Shown here piece by piece: positions 17,567 to 29,105 of a stretch of DNA of 64,000 bases (position 1 is the stretch's first letter; each line of letters starts with the position of its first letter). This DNA is from Paenibacillus sp. FSL R5-0766 (GTDB taxonomy: Bacteria; Bacillota; Bacilli; Paenibacillales; Paenibacillaceae), in contig NZ_CP150227.1 in the NCBI RefSeq assembly GCF_037971845.1, positions 5,084,001 through 5,148,000 of the forward strand, in the 5' to 3' direction. The position numbers were made by a program, and so were the translations under genes. The notes beneath the pieces were generated by a model. That model did no database searches. It was not told the origin of the DNA and saw only the letters and a list, made by a program, of their open reading frames with translations.

Positions 17567-17584
17567 ATTGAACAGTAACAATCC
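17553..17584 (-). promoter_or_regulatory. RAT antiterminator site for LicT (licT leader)
   Basis: The minus strand reads GGATTGTTACTGTTC then AATCAGGCAAAACCAG, matching the LicT/BglG RAT consensus over nearly all conserved positions. Confidence 0.88.
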
Positions 17585-17606
17585 AGTATTCATTAGCCTT
17601 AGGCCC

Positions 17607-17657
17607 ATCTTACCATATAATTATCCATATGACAATGTTTTTGTGAAAGCGGTTAAT
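17607..17657 (-). promoter_or_regulatory. licT promoter with upstream cre-like site
   Basis: TTGTCA (17630-17635) and TAAGAT (17607-17612) are separated by 17 bases, placing the start about 15 bases before the RAT site. Directly upstream, TGAAAGCGGTTAAT (17643-17656) matches the CcpA cre consensus except at its last two bases, consistent with glucose repression of the regulon. Confidence 0.65.
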
Positions 17658-17713
17658 GTGCGTTAATGTGACATCAGAAGGTGCTTGCACAACTATGCTT
17701 ATAGAACTAGTAT

Positions 17714-19159
<1,446 letters not shown>

Positions 19160-19188
19160 TTATCACTATAATAGGTTGGTTATAGAAC

Positions 19189-20871
19189 TTAGTTAGTTGG
19201 CAGTTGTTCCAATCGTTGCATGATCAGCTCCAGCTGAGCACCCGTAATCGACTTTGATGAACCAAATTGATCTCTGGACATACCGGACATAATACCGGCT
19301 TTGGCACTATTTTGAACGGCTTCAAAAGCCCAATGCTTATCATTCAAATCGTTGAACAATACTACAGTTGACTCGTCTGTAGCATTCCAGCCGCGACTCG
19401 TCAGAATATGGTCTACGATCACTGCCATCTGTGCACGTGTTACTTCCTCTCCCGAGGCAAATATCTGATTGCTGACACCTTTCATCAACCCTGCCTTGGT
19501 CACTGTTACAATGGCCTGACGAGCCCATTCAGGGGCAGAATCTGTGTACGGGTAAGCAGATTCGGATACTTCAGGAAGATTTAACTTGTCGGCAAGCACG
19601 AGGGCGATCTGCGCTCTTGTCACAGGCTCCGTTGGTTTTGTTCCATGTTCTATGTTACCTCCATCCTGTTCCCCTGAAGTTCCTTTGCTTAGTTGGAACA
19701 GGTCGGCAAGTACTTCTTTGTTGTCAAAAGCCGGTACCCATGACCAATGCTTCATGCCGCCATACAGTCTTTGGCTATCCATGTATGCATCGTCATACAG
19801 TATCATATTGACATGCTTGGCTCCAAGCTCAGTTAAAGCCTGATAAGCCAAAGAGCTTGTCCGGCTGTCAGTGGTTGGATCATTTTTTGCATGCATAATC
19901 CATACTGGGACATCCACAATATCTTTCAGTTCTTTTTTGAATGCTTCTACAGATCCTGTGTAATCCGCTACCGTATCCTTGGCCGCTACAATAATCGCTC
20001 CAGCAAACAGATCGGGATATTGTGTCAAGAAACGGAAGGCACCGCCACCCCCACTGGAAACACCAGACAGATAGATCCGATTCGGATCAACTTCACCTTC
20101 AGCAACCAGCTTCTGAATCAACTCATACTGCGCCACGAAGTACGCCTGCATCTGGGCCAGTTGCTGCGGGTTATCATAGATTTTGAAACTGTAATTCTCA
20201 GGATACTGTACGGCCAGTACAGAAGTATCATACCCTGATTCCGTCCAGACTACAGCTCCACGATTCGCAGTAAGATGACTTCGCCCGTCCGTACCAACCT
20301 CGCCACCACCATGGAGCCATACCATGAGCGGCTTTGGTTCTTCGGACGTGCTTCGTTTCAGTTGATAGGACAAGTTCGCACCATTACTGCCTGTAAATTG
20401 TCCGTTTTCAAACTCATCGACCGTACGCGTTTTGATTACATTTACATTTTTATCGTCAAAAGAAAGTTCAGGATACGCCTTGCTTGTGACTGCAAATGCT
20501 GACTTAAATCCACCTGGATATTTAAAAGGCTTTACCGCCATATGGATGGTACGATCCGTAATTGTCAATTTTATTCCGTCATCTTCATACTCATTTTGTA
20601 TGATCTCTTCCGCTTCATTTAAAGGATAGCCATCATAATTGCCAGTAATTTCGAAGTCTGAAGCTTTCAGATTCTGATATTTCTCCGGATTCGCTACACT
20701 AATGTCAAAGGACTCTACCATCTCTCCAGGATCACCAACATAGGTATTGGCCTGGATTCGAGTAACCTGGTTGCTTTCCGCACCAACGGTTGCTGGCCAG
20801 ATCACACTCAGACTTAGTGTCAGGGCAAGCATCCATCCCATACTTTTTGTGTTCATGCTCCATCTTTTCAA
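19189..20871 (-). CDS. S-layer-anchored alpha/beta-hydrolase esterase with SLH domains
   Basis: A 560-residue exported protein. The TTG start at 20871 follows GGAGGGATATCTT and gives a signal peptide (KRWSM, MLALTLSLSVIWPATVGA). An Ig-like N-terminal domain (about 30-130) precedes a hydrolase domain (about 140-380) with LMVWLHGGGEVG, nucleophile serine in YLSGVSSGGGGAF, Asp in MHAKNDPTTDS and His in MKHWSWVPAF. Three SLH repeats (about 400-560, VTRAQIALVLADKLNL and similar) would hold it on cell-wall polymer. It may remove acyl groups from plant oligosaccharides before uptake. It is unusual to find it between two intracellular glucosidase genes. Confidence 0.85.
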   Translation of the reverse strand: MKRWSMNTKSMGWMLALTLSLSVIWPATVGAESNQVTRIQANTYVGDPGEMVESFDISVANPEKYQNLKASDFEITGNYDGYPLNEAEEIIQNEYEDDGIKLTITDRTIHMAVKPFKYPGGFKSAFAVTSKAYPELSFDDKNVNVIKTRTVDEFENGQFTGSNGANLSYQLKRSTSEEPKPLMVWLHGGGEVGTDGRSHLTANRGAVVWTESGYDTSVLAVQYPENYSFKIYDNPQQLAQMQAYFVAQYELIQKLVAEGEVDPNRIYLSGVSSGGGGAFRFLTQYPDLFAGAIIVAAKDTVADYTGSVEAFKKELKDIVDVPVWIMHAKNDPTTDSRTSSLAYQALTELGAKHVNMILYDDAYMDSQRLYGGMKHWSWVPAFDNKEVLADLFQLSKGTSGEQDGGNIEHGTKPTEPVTRAQIALVLADKLNLPEVSESAYPYTDSAPEWARQAIVTVTKAGLMKGVSNQIFASGEEVTRAQMAVIVDHILTSRGWNATDESTVVLFNDLNDKHWAFEAVQNSAKAGIMSGMSRDQFGSSKSITGAQLELIMQRLEQLPTN

Positions 20872-20906
20872 AAGATATCCCTCCATATGTAATGTTTGCA
20901 GCACAT

Positions 20907-20991
20907 AAAAAAGCGGACAAACGCTAATCAGCAGGCCCTCAGGAACATTAAATTCCATTAAACACGAACTGTTATATCAGGTTTGCCCGCT
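20907..20991 (-). terminator. Large terminator after GH1 (21007)
   Basis: On the minus strand AGCGGGCAAAC pairs with GTTTGTCCGCT across about 60 bases that can fold internally, then TTTTTTA follows. It separates the GH1 gene at 21007 from the esterase. A GGCAAACCTGA piece resembles half of a RAT site, but the GGATTGTTACTG part is absent. Confidence 0.6.
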
Positions 20992-21006
20992 CAGAAAACG
21001 TGAGAA

Positions 21007-22596
<1,590 letters not shown>

Positions 22597-22609
<13 letters not shown>

Positions 22610-22632
22610 CCTGTCTTCACAGTTACAATCCA
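22597..22632 (-). promoter_or_regulatory. RAT antiterminator site for LicT (GH1 leader)
   Basis: The minus strand reads GGATTGTAACTGTGAAGACA followed by GGCAAAACCTAAACT, the RAT consensus with one changed base (TTAC to TAAC). Confidence 0.87.
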
Positions 22633-22673
22633 TCAAAAGATGTTATTGCATATTCTGTTGTGTTTGCTCTTGT

Positions 22674-22690
22674 AATGTAAGCGTAACATA
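22674..22690. promoter_or_regulatory. cre-like site upstream of GH1 leader
   Basis: ATGTAAGCGTAACAT resembles a CcpA cre with one or two mismatches and lies about 45 bases upstream of the RAT site. Confidence 0.4.
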
Positions 22691-22755
22691 TCTATTTTGC
22701 AAAATCAACTTCACTGGATCAACTGATCGTTCACACACTCTCACCATCGAAAAAA

Positions 22756-23049
22756 TTAACGCGGCATACGCATAATCGCTGCCCTTAATGCCTGCGCTCC
22801 TTCCTCCGTTTCCAGGTAAACAGCGGGACTTTGGTCCCCTAAAGCCGGGATATCTTTCGCCATCCATTCAAAAGCGTACTCCCCCATTTCACACAAAAGC
22901 ACCCGACTTATATCTGCCGGAATCCCTTGTAATCGCGCACGTTCTACCCATGCAGGGTCCATCTTTTGTCCAAGTTCTTCGAACAATTCGGAAAATGAGT
23001 CCCAGCTTGCCTGATTAAACTCCTTTAAATAGATACCTTTCATACTCAT
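22756..23049 (-). CDS. Hypothetical 97-residue protein
   Basis: A soluble, mildly acidic protein starting at an ATG at 23049 behind AGGGAGTGAAATTAC. It reads MSMKGIYLKEFNQASWDSFS and ends in AALRAAIMRMPR. Predicted mostly helical; no motif recognised. It is divergent from the SUFU-domain gene 148 bases away and ends about 120 bases before the GH1 leader. It may be another immunity-like protein given that neighbour, but this is weak. Confidence 0.65.
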   Translation of the reverse strand: MSMKGIYLKEFNQASWDSFSELFEELGQKMDPAWVERARLQGIPADISRVLLCEMGEYAFEWMAKDIPALGDQSPAVYLETEEGAQALRAAIMRMPR

Positions 23050-23196
23050 GTAATTTCACTCCCTGGATTGCAATTAATAACACCGAAGTCCTATCTGACA
23101 CAATTCATCCTTAAGCCGCTTGAATCCGTTTCTGTAACAGGTAGACTTAATTTTAAATGTTTTTCGGGGGAAAGAACAGTCAAGGAGGATTCAATA

Positions 23197-24261
23197 ATGA
23201 CTCAGGAAGAAAACACATCCGGTTGGGATGCGATTGATCAATCCATGCGTGAATTGTATGGGGAACAGGAGCCAAAACACTACGGCACTGCCCTTCCGTA
23301 TATGCTCGGTGGGCCTGATCCACTTGATGGTATCAGCGTCTATGCGGTGAACACACCTATGCCTCACTGGCATTTTGTCACATATGGTTTCTCTGAATTA
23401 TATGAAAAAGAGATGCAGGATGCATCCAAGAGCGGGTATGGTTTTGAACTCACATTTCGTCTTACACGTAGTGAAGCAGAGACTGATCCGCCAGCCTGGG
23501 CGCTGAATCTGCTACAGAATGTAGGACGTTACGTGTTCAACAGCGGAAATATCTTTCAGCCAGGAGATTACATGGACGCCAATGGCCCCATCTGTCTGGA
23601 GTCTGATACTTTGCTGACTGCTCTCTCGTTTATTGAAGATCCGGATCTACCCGCAATCTCTACGCCTAATGGTTCAGTGCAATTTATTCAGATGGTTGGC
23701 ATTACAGGTCGGGAACTGGAAATGATTCAAAGCTGGAATGCTCGTGGATTCCTGTCTGCCTCCTCCATGTTCATGCCCAAATATGTGACGGATCTGATGA
23801 GAAATTCGTACGCAGATATTCCTTCGGTTATACAAGCGGTTGAGGATGGAATGGAACAGGACGGGTCCAGCACAGCGTTTTTATTCATACAACAACTGGC
23901 TTGGGAGTCTCCTCGCAAAAGATTGCTGCAAAAATCGGTCCCGGCCAAACTCCAGCTTGGAGCCAAACAAGCCGTATTAGTTGGCACCATCCTTCGCAGC
24001 CGAATTTCGAAAGGTGCCTCCCTATCCTTGATCGGACCGGATACTAATATTCTGTTCGAAGCAGGAGAACATCCAGCCGTATTGGAGTCTGACAGACAAG
24101 TTACCCTGACGGTGAACAAACAAATTGTTGATGAGCTGGCAGAGAACCTTCGCCCGTTTGAAGGAACATTCGAGATAACTTCATTGGATCATATTATCGT
24201 TCAGATTGTTAGAACAGAGATTAAGGACCAGGAAGGACACGTCATTCAAACGATTGGATGA
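23197..24261 (+). CDS. Suppressor-of-fused (SUFU) domain protein
   Basis: A 354-residue soluble protein. The ATG at 23197 follows AAGGAGGATTCAATA. The SUFU domain covers about residues 25-185: DPLDGISVYAVNTPMPHWHF with VTYGFSELYEK, then YGFELTFRL and a conserved NLLQNVGRYVFNSG helix. The C-terminal third (about 230-350) is less typical. Bacterial SUFU proteins often act as immunity proteins of polymorphic toxins, but this one has no toxin neighbour. It is followed after 26 bases by a GAF-LuxR regulator, which suggests one transcript. Confidence 0.85.
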   Translation: MTQEENTSGWDAIDQSMRELYGEQEPKHYGTALPYMLGGPDPLDGISVYAVNTPMPHWHFVTYGFSELYEKEMQDASKSGYGFELTFRLTRSEAETDPPAWALNLLQNVGRYVFNSGNIFQPGDYMDANGPICLESDTLLTALSFIEDPDLPAISTPNGSVQFIQMVGITGRELEMIQSWNARGFLSASSMFMPKYVTDLMRNSYADIPSVIQAVEDGMEQDGSSTAFLFIQQLAWESPRKRLLQKSVPAKLQLGAKQAVLVGTILRSRISKGASLSLIGPDTNILFEAGEHPAVLESDRQVTLTVNKQIVDELAENLRPFEGTFEITSLDHIIVQIVRTEIKDQEGHVIQTIG

Positions 24262-24287
24262 GAACTGTGCAGCAAGGAGGAAACAAC

Positions 24288-25049
24288 ATGCCTGCCATTA
24301 CATTTGCCTCACAACACGAACAGTCCCCGACTTGCTCGCATGCAGCAGGAACGGCTCCGTTCGACTATTTACCAAAATCCAGTCTGGATAGGCTTCGTAA
24401 AATCAATCATTTCCTGATTCATGCATTCCAGAACAGTATCTCGGTTATCAAAGAGAATTTAACGGGCACTTATCTTTTTCTACTCGCCGATACCAACGGT
24501 GTGCTCCTCTCCATGAATTACAGTTCAGATCTAAAAGCTGTAGTAGAACATTCCCCCATTCGTCCGGGCATGTTCTTCACTGCAAAGAGCTGTGGAGTTA
24601 ACGCCATATCAGAAACGATGGATAACAATAAGCCTGTACTGCTGCTGCCCGAGCAGCATGAAAGTCCTTATTTTCAAAGCTGGCATTGTTACGCCTCACC
24701 TCTGTTCATGGGATCACAACATTTCGGTTATCTGGATGTGTCCACCATCAATGCGGATATGCAGGGTGAACTGATCGCCATTGCCAAGCTAATTCCAGCG
24801 TACATGCAGAACTGTTACCAGAGTCAACAGACTGCTGAACTGTGCGACAAACCGGCAGTGGAGTTCACCGAGCGTCAGTTAACCATTCTGGAGATGATAG
24901 CCGGAGGCCTCACGGTAAAAGCCATTGCTTTGAAATTAAAGATCAAGGAATGCACCGTGAATCATCACAAAAAAGTGATTTTTAACAAATTAGGTGTGCA
25001 ATCCAGCACAGAAGCTGTTTCAATTGCCAGCCGAATGTCTTATGTATAG
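24288..25049 (+). CDS. GAF-domain LuxR-type transcriptional regulator
   Basis: A 253-residue regulator with its ATG at 24288 behind AAGGAGGAAACAAC. The N-terminal half (about 55-175) resembles the GAF sensor of AcoR/DhaR-type activators: GTYLFLLADTNGVLLSM, the CGVNAISETM turn, LLLPEQHES and WHCYASPLF...GYLDVS. The C-terminal LuxR HTH (about 190-250) has FTERQLTILEMIAGGLTVKA and ECTVNHHKKVIFNKLGV. The small ligand is unknown. It lies downstream of the SUFU gene and upstream of a lipoprotein whose promoter region carries an inverted repeat. Confidence 0.82.
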   Translation: MPAITFASQHEQSPTCSHAAGTAPFDYLPKSSLDRLRKINHFLIHAFQNSISVIKENLTGTYLFLLADTNGVLLSMNYSSDLKAVVEHSPIRPGMFFTAKSCGVNAISETMDNNKPVLLLPEQHESPYFQSWHCYASPLFMGSQHFGYLDVSTINADMQGELIAIAKLIPAYMQNCYQSQQTAELCDKPAVEFTERQLTILEMIAGGLTVKAIALKLKIKECTVNHHKKVIFNKLGVQSSTEAVSIASRMSYV

Positions 25050-25055
25050 AAGACC

Positions 25056-25073
25056 CCTATAGATTCCTATAGG
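25056..25073. promoter_or_regulatory. Inverted repeat, possible LuxR-type binding site
   Basis: CCTATAG-ATTC-CTATAGG is a perfect 7-bp inverted repeat about 90 bases upstream of the lipoprotein start and just after the GAF-LuxR stop codon. The location suggests control of the lipoprotein by that regulator. Confidence 0.4.
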
Positions 25074-25163
25074 TAGTATATGAGAACATTTGTGCTACAA
25101 TTTAGGAAGCAGGCAACATGTAGAGAGAGAGAAACAAACACACACACATTTCAGGAGGGTAAT

Positions 25164-25943
25164 ATGACAATTCCAAAAAAAGCTTCTTTATTCGCCATGC
25201 TCATTATGATTATGCTGGTTGCAGCCGCTTGCGGTGACAAAGCAGATAACACAGCCGCAACAGAAGAGCCTACCCCGACAGAAACAACGACAGGTACTGA
25301 TTCTGATACAGCGACTACAGAAGAAACAGAGAACACAGAACCAGCAAGCGAAGAGTCCAAGGAAACTGATAATTCCCAAGACGTTGAGCTGGGGACTACG
25401 GAAAAAGGTTCTTACACCAATGACTATTTTGGCGTATCTCTGAAATTCCCGGAAGCATGGGAGTTCCAGGATGCTGCAGGCATGAATGAGCTGACAAGTG
25501 CTTCATCCGAAGCGATTGCTGGTGATGATGAAACAAAGAAAAAACAAATTGAACTGTCTCAGACCAAAACATTGAATCTGCTTATGGCTTCAAAGTACCC
25601 ATTGGACGGAGGTCAAGTTGGCCCTTCCGCTATGGCCATTGCTGAGAAAGTAAGCTTGTTGCAAGGCATCCGTACAGGTAAAGACTACCTGGAAGCAACC
25701 AAAAAATTCATGGTGGATAGCCAGTTCCCTTACGATTATAAGGAAATGACAACGGAAACCATCGGTGGTAAAGAGATGGATCTGATGCAAATCACGATGG
25801 ATCCAGGTGACGGTTCAACCGTTACTCAAGATTACTATAGTACAATTATTGAAGGATATGCTTTCAACTTCATATTCACTTACGTGGATGATAAGACCAA
25901 AGCCGAGATTGATACCATCAAGAAATCGGTTCAATTCAAATAA
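25164..25943 (+). CDS. Secreted lipoprotein with PsbP-like domain
   Basis: A 259-residue lipoprotein. The ATG at 25164 follows AGGAGGGTAAT. The signal peptide MTIPKKASLFAMLIMIMLVA ends in the lipobox AAAC. A Thr/Glu-rich linker (about 25-75) leads to a single globular domain starting YTNDYFGVSLKFPEAWEF, which resembles the PsbP/DUF1795 fold found in many Firmicute surface lipoproteins. Role unknown. It has its own terminator. Confidence 0.83.
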   Translation: MTIPKKASLFAMLIMIMLVAAACGDKADNTAATEEPTPTETTTGTDSDTATTEETENTEPASEESKETDNSQDVELGTTEKGSYTNDYFGVSLKFPEAWEFQDAAGMNELTSASSEAIAGDDETKKKQIELSQTKTLNLLMASKYPLDGGQVGPSAMAIAEKVSLLQGIRTGKDYLEATKKFMVDSQFPYDYKEMTTETIGGKEMDLMQITMDPGDGSTVTQDYYSTIIEGYAFNFIFTYVDDKTKAEIDTIKKSVQFK

Positions 25944-25984
25944 TCGCTTTTGATTACTGCCATTATACGAAGCACATATGACAC

Positions 25985-26030
25985 AACCCCGATAACGATC
26001 TATGGAGATCATTGTCGGGGTTCTTTTTTA
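25985..26030 (+). terminator. Terminator of the lipoprotein gene
   Basis: AACCCCGATAACGATC pairs with GATCATTGTCGGGGTT, followed by CTTTTTT. Confidence 0.9.
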
Positions 26031-26132
26031 CTGAAAAAAGATGTCTTGCTCTTGCACTAGCTAGATATGGCTACCCAGTGCCCTTCCGTGACTTCTACCC
26101 ACTTGGAATGTTCGAGATTATAACGGTCCTAC

Positions 26133-26183
26133 AAAAAAGGTTGTCACCAAGATCATCTATAAGATCTTGATGGCAGCCTTTTG
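26133..26183 (-). terminator. Terminator of the acetyltransferase gene
   Basis: On the minus strand AAGGCTGCCATCAAGATC pairs with GATCTTGGTGACAACCTT around an 8-base loop and is followed by TTTTTTG. Confidence 0.88.
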
Positions 26184-26828
26184 TCATTCTTCCAGCACAC
26201 GGCAATCTGCCAGAACATCGGGATAGTTTCGCATGCTGTCCGCATCAGTAATTTTGCGAATAACTTTGCACGGTACGCCTGCTGCAAAAGAATGCGGTGG
26301 AATATCACGAGTCACCACGCTACCTGCTCCGATCACACAGCCGTCTCCAATCGTTACGCCCCCGCACACTGTGACGTTTGCCGAGATCCACACATCGTTA
26401 CCAATCGTGACCGGTTTGGCATAACATAGTGACTTCACATCACCGTTCTGGTCCACCATCTGTCTCCGCTCGCTGGCAATCATGGGGTGAATGGGGGTAA
26501 CAATCGTGACATTGGGTCCAAAACTGGTATAGTCTCCGATCGTCACTTGTGCGTCGTCTTGTATCGTCAGATTGTAATTACCGAAGAAATGCTCGCCTAT
26601 CCGGGTATGCACACCATAATGAAAAAAGATGGGACCTTGCATGAATCCACCTTCACCGATCTGCCCCAGTAACTGTTGTAATATCTGATTCCTTTCCTCA
26701 GTCTGTTCTTCAAAGGTCTGACTGTAACGCTGACTGAGATTATGGGCCCGCCTTTTGATGATCTTTAATTCGGGATCACTTGGACTGAACAACACGCCTT
26801 TCATGATTCTCTCTTCTTCACGCATCAT
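26184..26828 (-). CDS. Maltose/galactoside O-acetyltransferase-like hexapeptide protein
   Basis: A 214-residue acetyl-CoA-dependent acetyltransferase of the LacA/Maa/NodL group. The N-terminal helical maltose-acetyltransferase domain covers about residues 10-65. The left-handed beta-helix of hexapeptide repeats runs about 70-200 (VTIGDYTSFGPNVTIVTPIH with the catalytic His, VTIGNDVWISANVTVCGG, VTIGDGCVIGAGSVVTRDIP). The start follows GAGGAGGATTC. Likely substrates are sugars; no exact specificity can be read. Monocistronic. Confidence 0.85.
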   Translation of the reverse strand: MMREEERIMKGVLFSPSDPELKIIKRRAHNLSQRYSQTFEEQTEERNQILQQLLGQIGEGGFMQGPIFFHYGVHTRIGEHFFGNYNLTIQDDAQVTIGDYTSFGPNVTIVTPIHPMIASERRQMVDQNGDVKSLCYAKPVTIGNDVWISANVTVCGGVTIGDGCVIGAGSVVTRDIPPHSFAAGVPCKVIRKITDADSMRNYPDVLADCRVLEE

Positions 26829-26862
26829 GAATCCTCCTCTACAAGGGTTAGCTTATAAAATA

Positions 26863-26886
26863 AAAGCCACAGACATGACCTGTGGG
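26863..26886 (-). terminator. Terminator of the ROK gene
   Basis: ACCCACAGG and TCTGTGGCT form a stem directly after the ROK stop on the minus strand, followed by TTTATTTT. Confidence 0.75.
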
Positions 26887-27894
26887 TTATAAGGCTTCTG
26901 CTAGAATGCCTGACTTCAACGCCTGAAGCACCATTCCTCGTAACCCAGCATCAAAATCATGTTGGAACGAGTCCTGATGTACAATCTCCGGCAACGATGG
27001 CATGGGGTGATCCTTCCCGTACTGCTTCCACGCCAAATCCAGCTCTTCTCTCTCCACACGTTCCTGATAAATGACAATCTGGTGCGGGGCAACGACGGCA
27101 TTAATCGTTTGCAGGATATGACATACCTGCACTACAAAATCATCTTTGCTCAAGTCACGGTGCCAATCAGGTGAATAAGGAAGATACTTGATCTCACCAA
27201 ACATCCCGTTTTTCCCACGAATCATCTGTCCATTCAACATCATGCCCATACCCGGCGGGTATCGGTTCGGAAAATAAACTCCGGCTACACTCTGTTCCTT
27301 CATATCCGCATGCTGTGTGCAGTATCCGCTAATTGCTGCATTAACATCATTCTCCACGAGAACGTTCAGTTGGAACTCGCTCTCGATCTCCCGTATCAGA
27401 TGTGAATGGATAAGTTCTTCATGACTGCTCACCGTGATGTCCCCATCTACGGCTTGCCCCGGAATACCGATGCCGATCATATCAATGGAGGGATACTCCT
27501 TAATGAAACGCGCAATAAGTTGCAGCATATGCTGTTTATCAAAAGCAGGCAAGATGCTCTCTTCCTTCAACACAACCTTATTCGCCAGATTCATGACCGT
27601 TGCCGAAATCAACTCCTGGCCTTTCATCTCTTTGATGTAAAGAACCAAAGCAAGCTTGAAGTTATAATTATATCGATATGCCTGAGCAGGACGACCGCCG
27701 TTAGAGGGAACCACTTTATCCTGGAACAACTCTCCGCCATCACATAATTCCTGAATCAGCGCATTAATGGTAACAACACTAAGATTGGTTAATAAAGCTA
27801 ATTGCGGTTTGGTCGCCGTCTCAATCTGCTGCATGACTTCACGCACATTATTCAAATTGATGTATTTCATCATTGTAGCGTTGGCTTTTTTCAT
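26887..27894 (-). CDS. ROK-family transcriptional regulator (NagC/XylR type)
   Basis: A 335-residue protein with an N-terminal winged HTH (about 8-65, NLNNVREVMQQIETATKPQL then ALLTNLSVVTINALIQELCD) and a C-terminal ROK domain (IGIGIPGQAVDG, VLVENDVNAAISGYCTQH, MMLNGQMIRGKNGMFGEI). The cysteine-rich zinc motif of sugar kinases is absent, so it is a regulator rather than a kinase. The ATG at 27894 follows GAGAGGG at short spacing; an upstream GTG at 27954 has no ribosome site. No target is obvious nearby. Confidence 0.8.
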   Translation of the reverse strand: MKKANATMMKYINLNNVREVMQQIETATKPQLALLTNLSVVTINALIQELCDGGELFQDKVVPSNGGRPAQAYRYNYNFKLALVLYIKEMKGQELISATVMNLANKVVLKEESILPAFDKQHMLQLIARFIKEYPSIDMIGIGIPGQAVDGDITVSSHEELIHSHLIREIESEFQLNVLVENDVNAAISGYCTQHADMKEQSVAGVYFPNRYPPGMGMMLNGQMIRGKNGMFGEIKYLPYSPDWHRDLSKDDFVVQVCHILQTINAVVAPHQIVIYQERVEREELDLAWKQYGKDHPMPSLPEIVHQDSFQHDFDAGLRGMVLQALKSGILAEAL

Positions 27895-28037
27895 AACCCT
27901 CTCGTTTCTACTCTGGTTCAATTGAGCCAAAGCAATGGTATGGATGTCATTCACACCATATCATAACATAATGCCTTACTCGAACACATGAGTTCCATCG
28001 TGTTGGAAAAGGATCGAAATCGGCCGAGCTACTTTGT

Positions 28038-28154
28038 TCACTCAAACAAATCATCCATCGATTTCACAGGCTTCACTTCAATCGGTTGCTTTGACAAGAC
28101 CATACTTGCATAGGTACCTGCCCATATTATAACTGCCATAATAACGTAGACCAT
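28038..28154 (-). CDS. 38-residue single-span membrane protein
   Basis: A small gene with its ATG at 28154 and AGGGAGG nine bases upstream. The product is a hydrophobic helix (VYVIMAVIIWAGTYASMVL) followed by a basic/acidic cytoplasmic tail that ends KSMDDLFE. The frame, ribosome site and clear topology support a real gene. A 22-bp palindrome lies 77 bases upstream. No family recognised; such peptides often tune a larger membrane protein. Confidence 0.6.
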   Translation of the reverse strand: MVYVIMAVIIWAGTYASMVLSKQPIEVKPVKSMDDLFE

Positions 28155-28230
28155 CCATACTTACCTCCCTGTTTCATGCGGATTATGATTTTGCGATACT
28201 TACCACACGTGACTATTCCTCTAGTTAATA

Positions 28231-28252
28231 AATATACTTTATAAAGTATATT
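28231..28252. promoter_or_regulatory. 22-bp perfect palindrome
   Basis: The half-site AATATACTTTA is followed immediately by its exact complement. It lies upstream of the 38-residue membrane protein, where its promoter should be, and looks like an operator for a dimeric regulator of MarR or GntR type. Confidence 0.5.
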
Positions 28253-28371
28253 ACGTAAGTATGCGAGGATAATAGTTCTTTGTCAATATGATTTAGATTT
28301 ATCCGAGCCCTTTTCAGTCCAAGGAACATGTGGACAACAAGACTACAACAACGCGTATTATCTCGATGCCC

Positions 28372-28418
28372 ATAAAAAAATAACTGCCGAAAGAATCATT
28401 CAACGATTCTTTCGGCAG
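28372..28418 (-). terminator. Terminator of the 151-residue membrane protein gene
   Basis: CTGCCGAAAGAATC pairs with GATTCTTTCGGCAG around a 7-base loop, followed by TTATTTTTTT on the minus strand. Confidence 0.9.
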
Positions 28419-28442
28419 CCGTTTGTTCAATATACAAGCAGT

Positions 28443-28898
28443 TTATTTTGAATATATTCGTTGTACCCCGGGCAATAAGGTCACAACTTGAATACCCACT
28501 CCCCATGCAAAATAGACCAAGTGAATGATAGAGACATCCTGAATCCAGTACACCTGCACCATAATCCAGATGATGAGAGCAAACCCCGTATACAACGAAA
28601 AAGTCCAAGCCCAATAGCGGTCAGGATAGAGATTCAGTCTCTCACCCAGCCCCCAATGAACGTAGCGGATGAGCGAAATAGCAATCATTGTAGGCATCAC
28701 GCCAAGAACCAGCAATAGGATGATCCCCGGGAACAAAAAACTGGAAAACGGGGAATTCCCCAACAAAGATGCGGGCAAATTCACCATACTTCCGGATGGG
28801 TCTATGATTAAAATGCCGCCTCCAACAATCGCCCCAATCCCCAGCATTCCATGCATCAACATAAGTAACCACGATCTGCCTATACGCTGCTTCATCAT
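28443..28898 (-). CDS. Four-helix integral membrane protein, unknown function
   Basis: A 151-residue protein with four predicted helices (about 10-30, 50-75, 92-112 and 120-140), a short basic N-terminus (MMKQRIGRSW) and a basic end (GVQRIYSK). The start follows GAAGGAGCCATTC. No conserved domain recognised. It has its own terminator and is divergent from the SOS-type gene at 29106, but the LexA box lies about 160 bases from its start and nearer the other gene. Confidence 0.75.
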   Translation of the reverse strand: MMKQRIGRSWLLMLMHGMLGIGAIVGGGILIIDPSGSMVNLPASLLGNSPFSSFLFPGIILLLVLGVMPTMIAISLIRYVHWGLGERLNLYPDRYWAWTFSLYTGFALIIWIMVQVYWIQDVSIIHLVYFAWGVGIQVVTLLPGVQRIYSK

Positions 28899-29047
28899 GA
28901 ATGGCTCCTTCCGTTCTCTCGTTACTCAACCTCATATATGGACGATTATGCTCAAACCCTTTAGTACCATTCTCACACATGCCACGTATTGTTCCTGTGC
29001 TTCTTTTCACTATATTGATCTCGAAAATCATTCGTAATGGAAAAACT

Positions 29048-29076
29048 TGATAAAAGAACGTACGTTCGGTATAATG
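29048..29076 (+). promoter_or_regulatory. Consensus promoter with LexA (DinR) box in the spacer
   Basis: TTGATA (29048-29053) and TATAAT (29071-29076) are 17 bases apart. The spacer contains GAACGTACGTTC (29057-29068), a perfect match to the Gram-positive LexA core GAAC-N4-GTTC. Repressor bound there would block polymerase, so the gene at 29106 should be induced by DNA damage. Confidence 0.75.
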
Positions 29077-29105
29077 AGATTATCCTGAATAAGCGAGAGG
29101 CAGAT

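Noticed and set aside
20907..20991. Fourth LicT RAT site
   Set aside because: Only the GGCAAACCT half is present; the GGATTGTTACTG part is missing, so it was called a plain terminator.
29037..29105. N-terminal extension of the 66-residue SOS-type protein
   Set aside because: The extension overlaps the promoter and LexA box, so it cannot be transcribed from that promoter.
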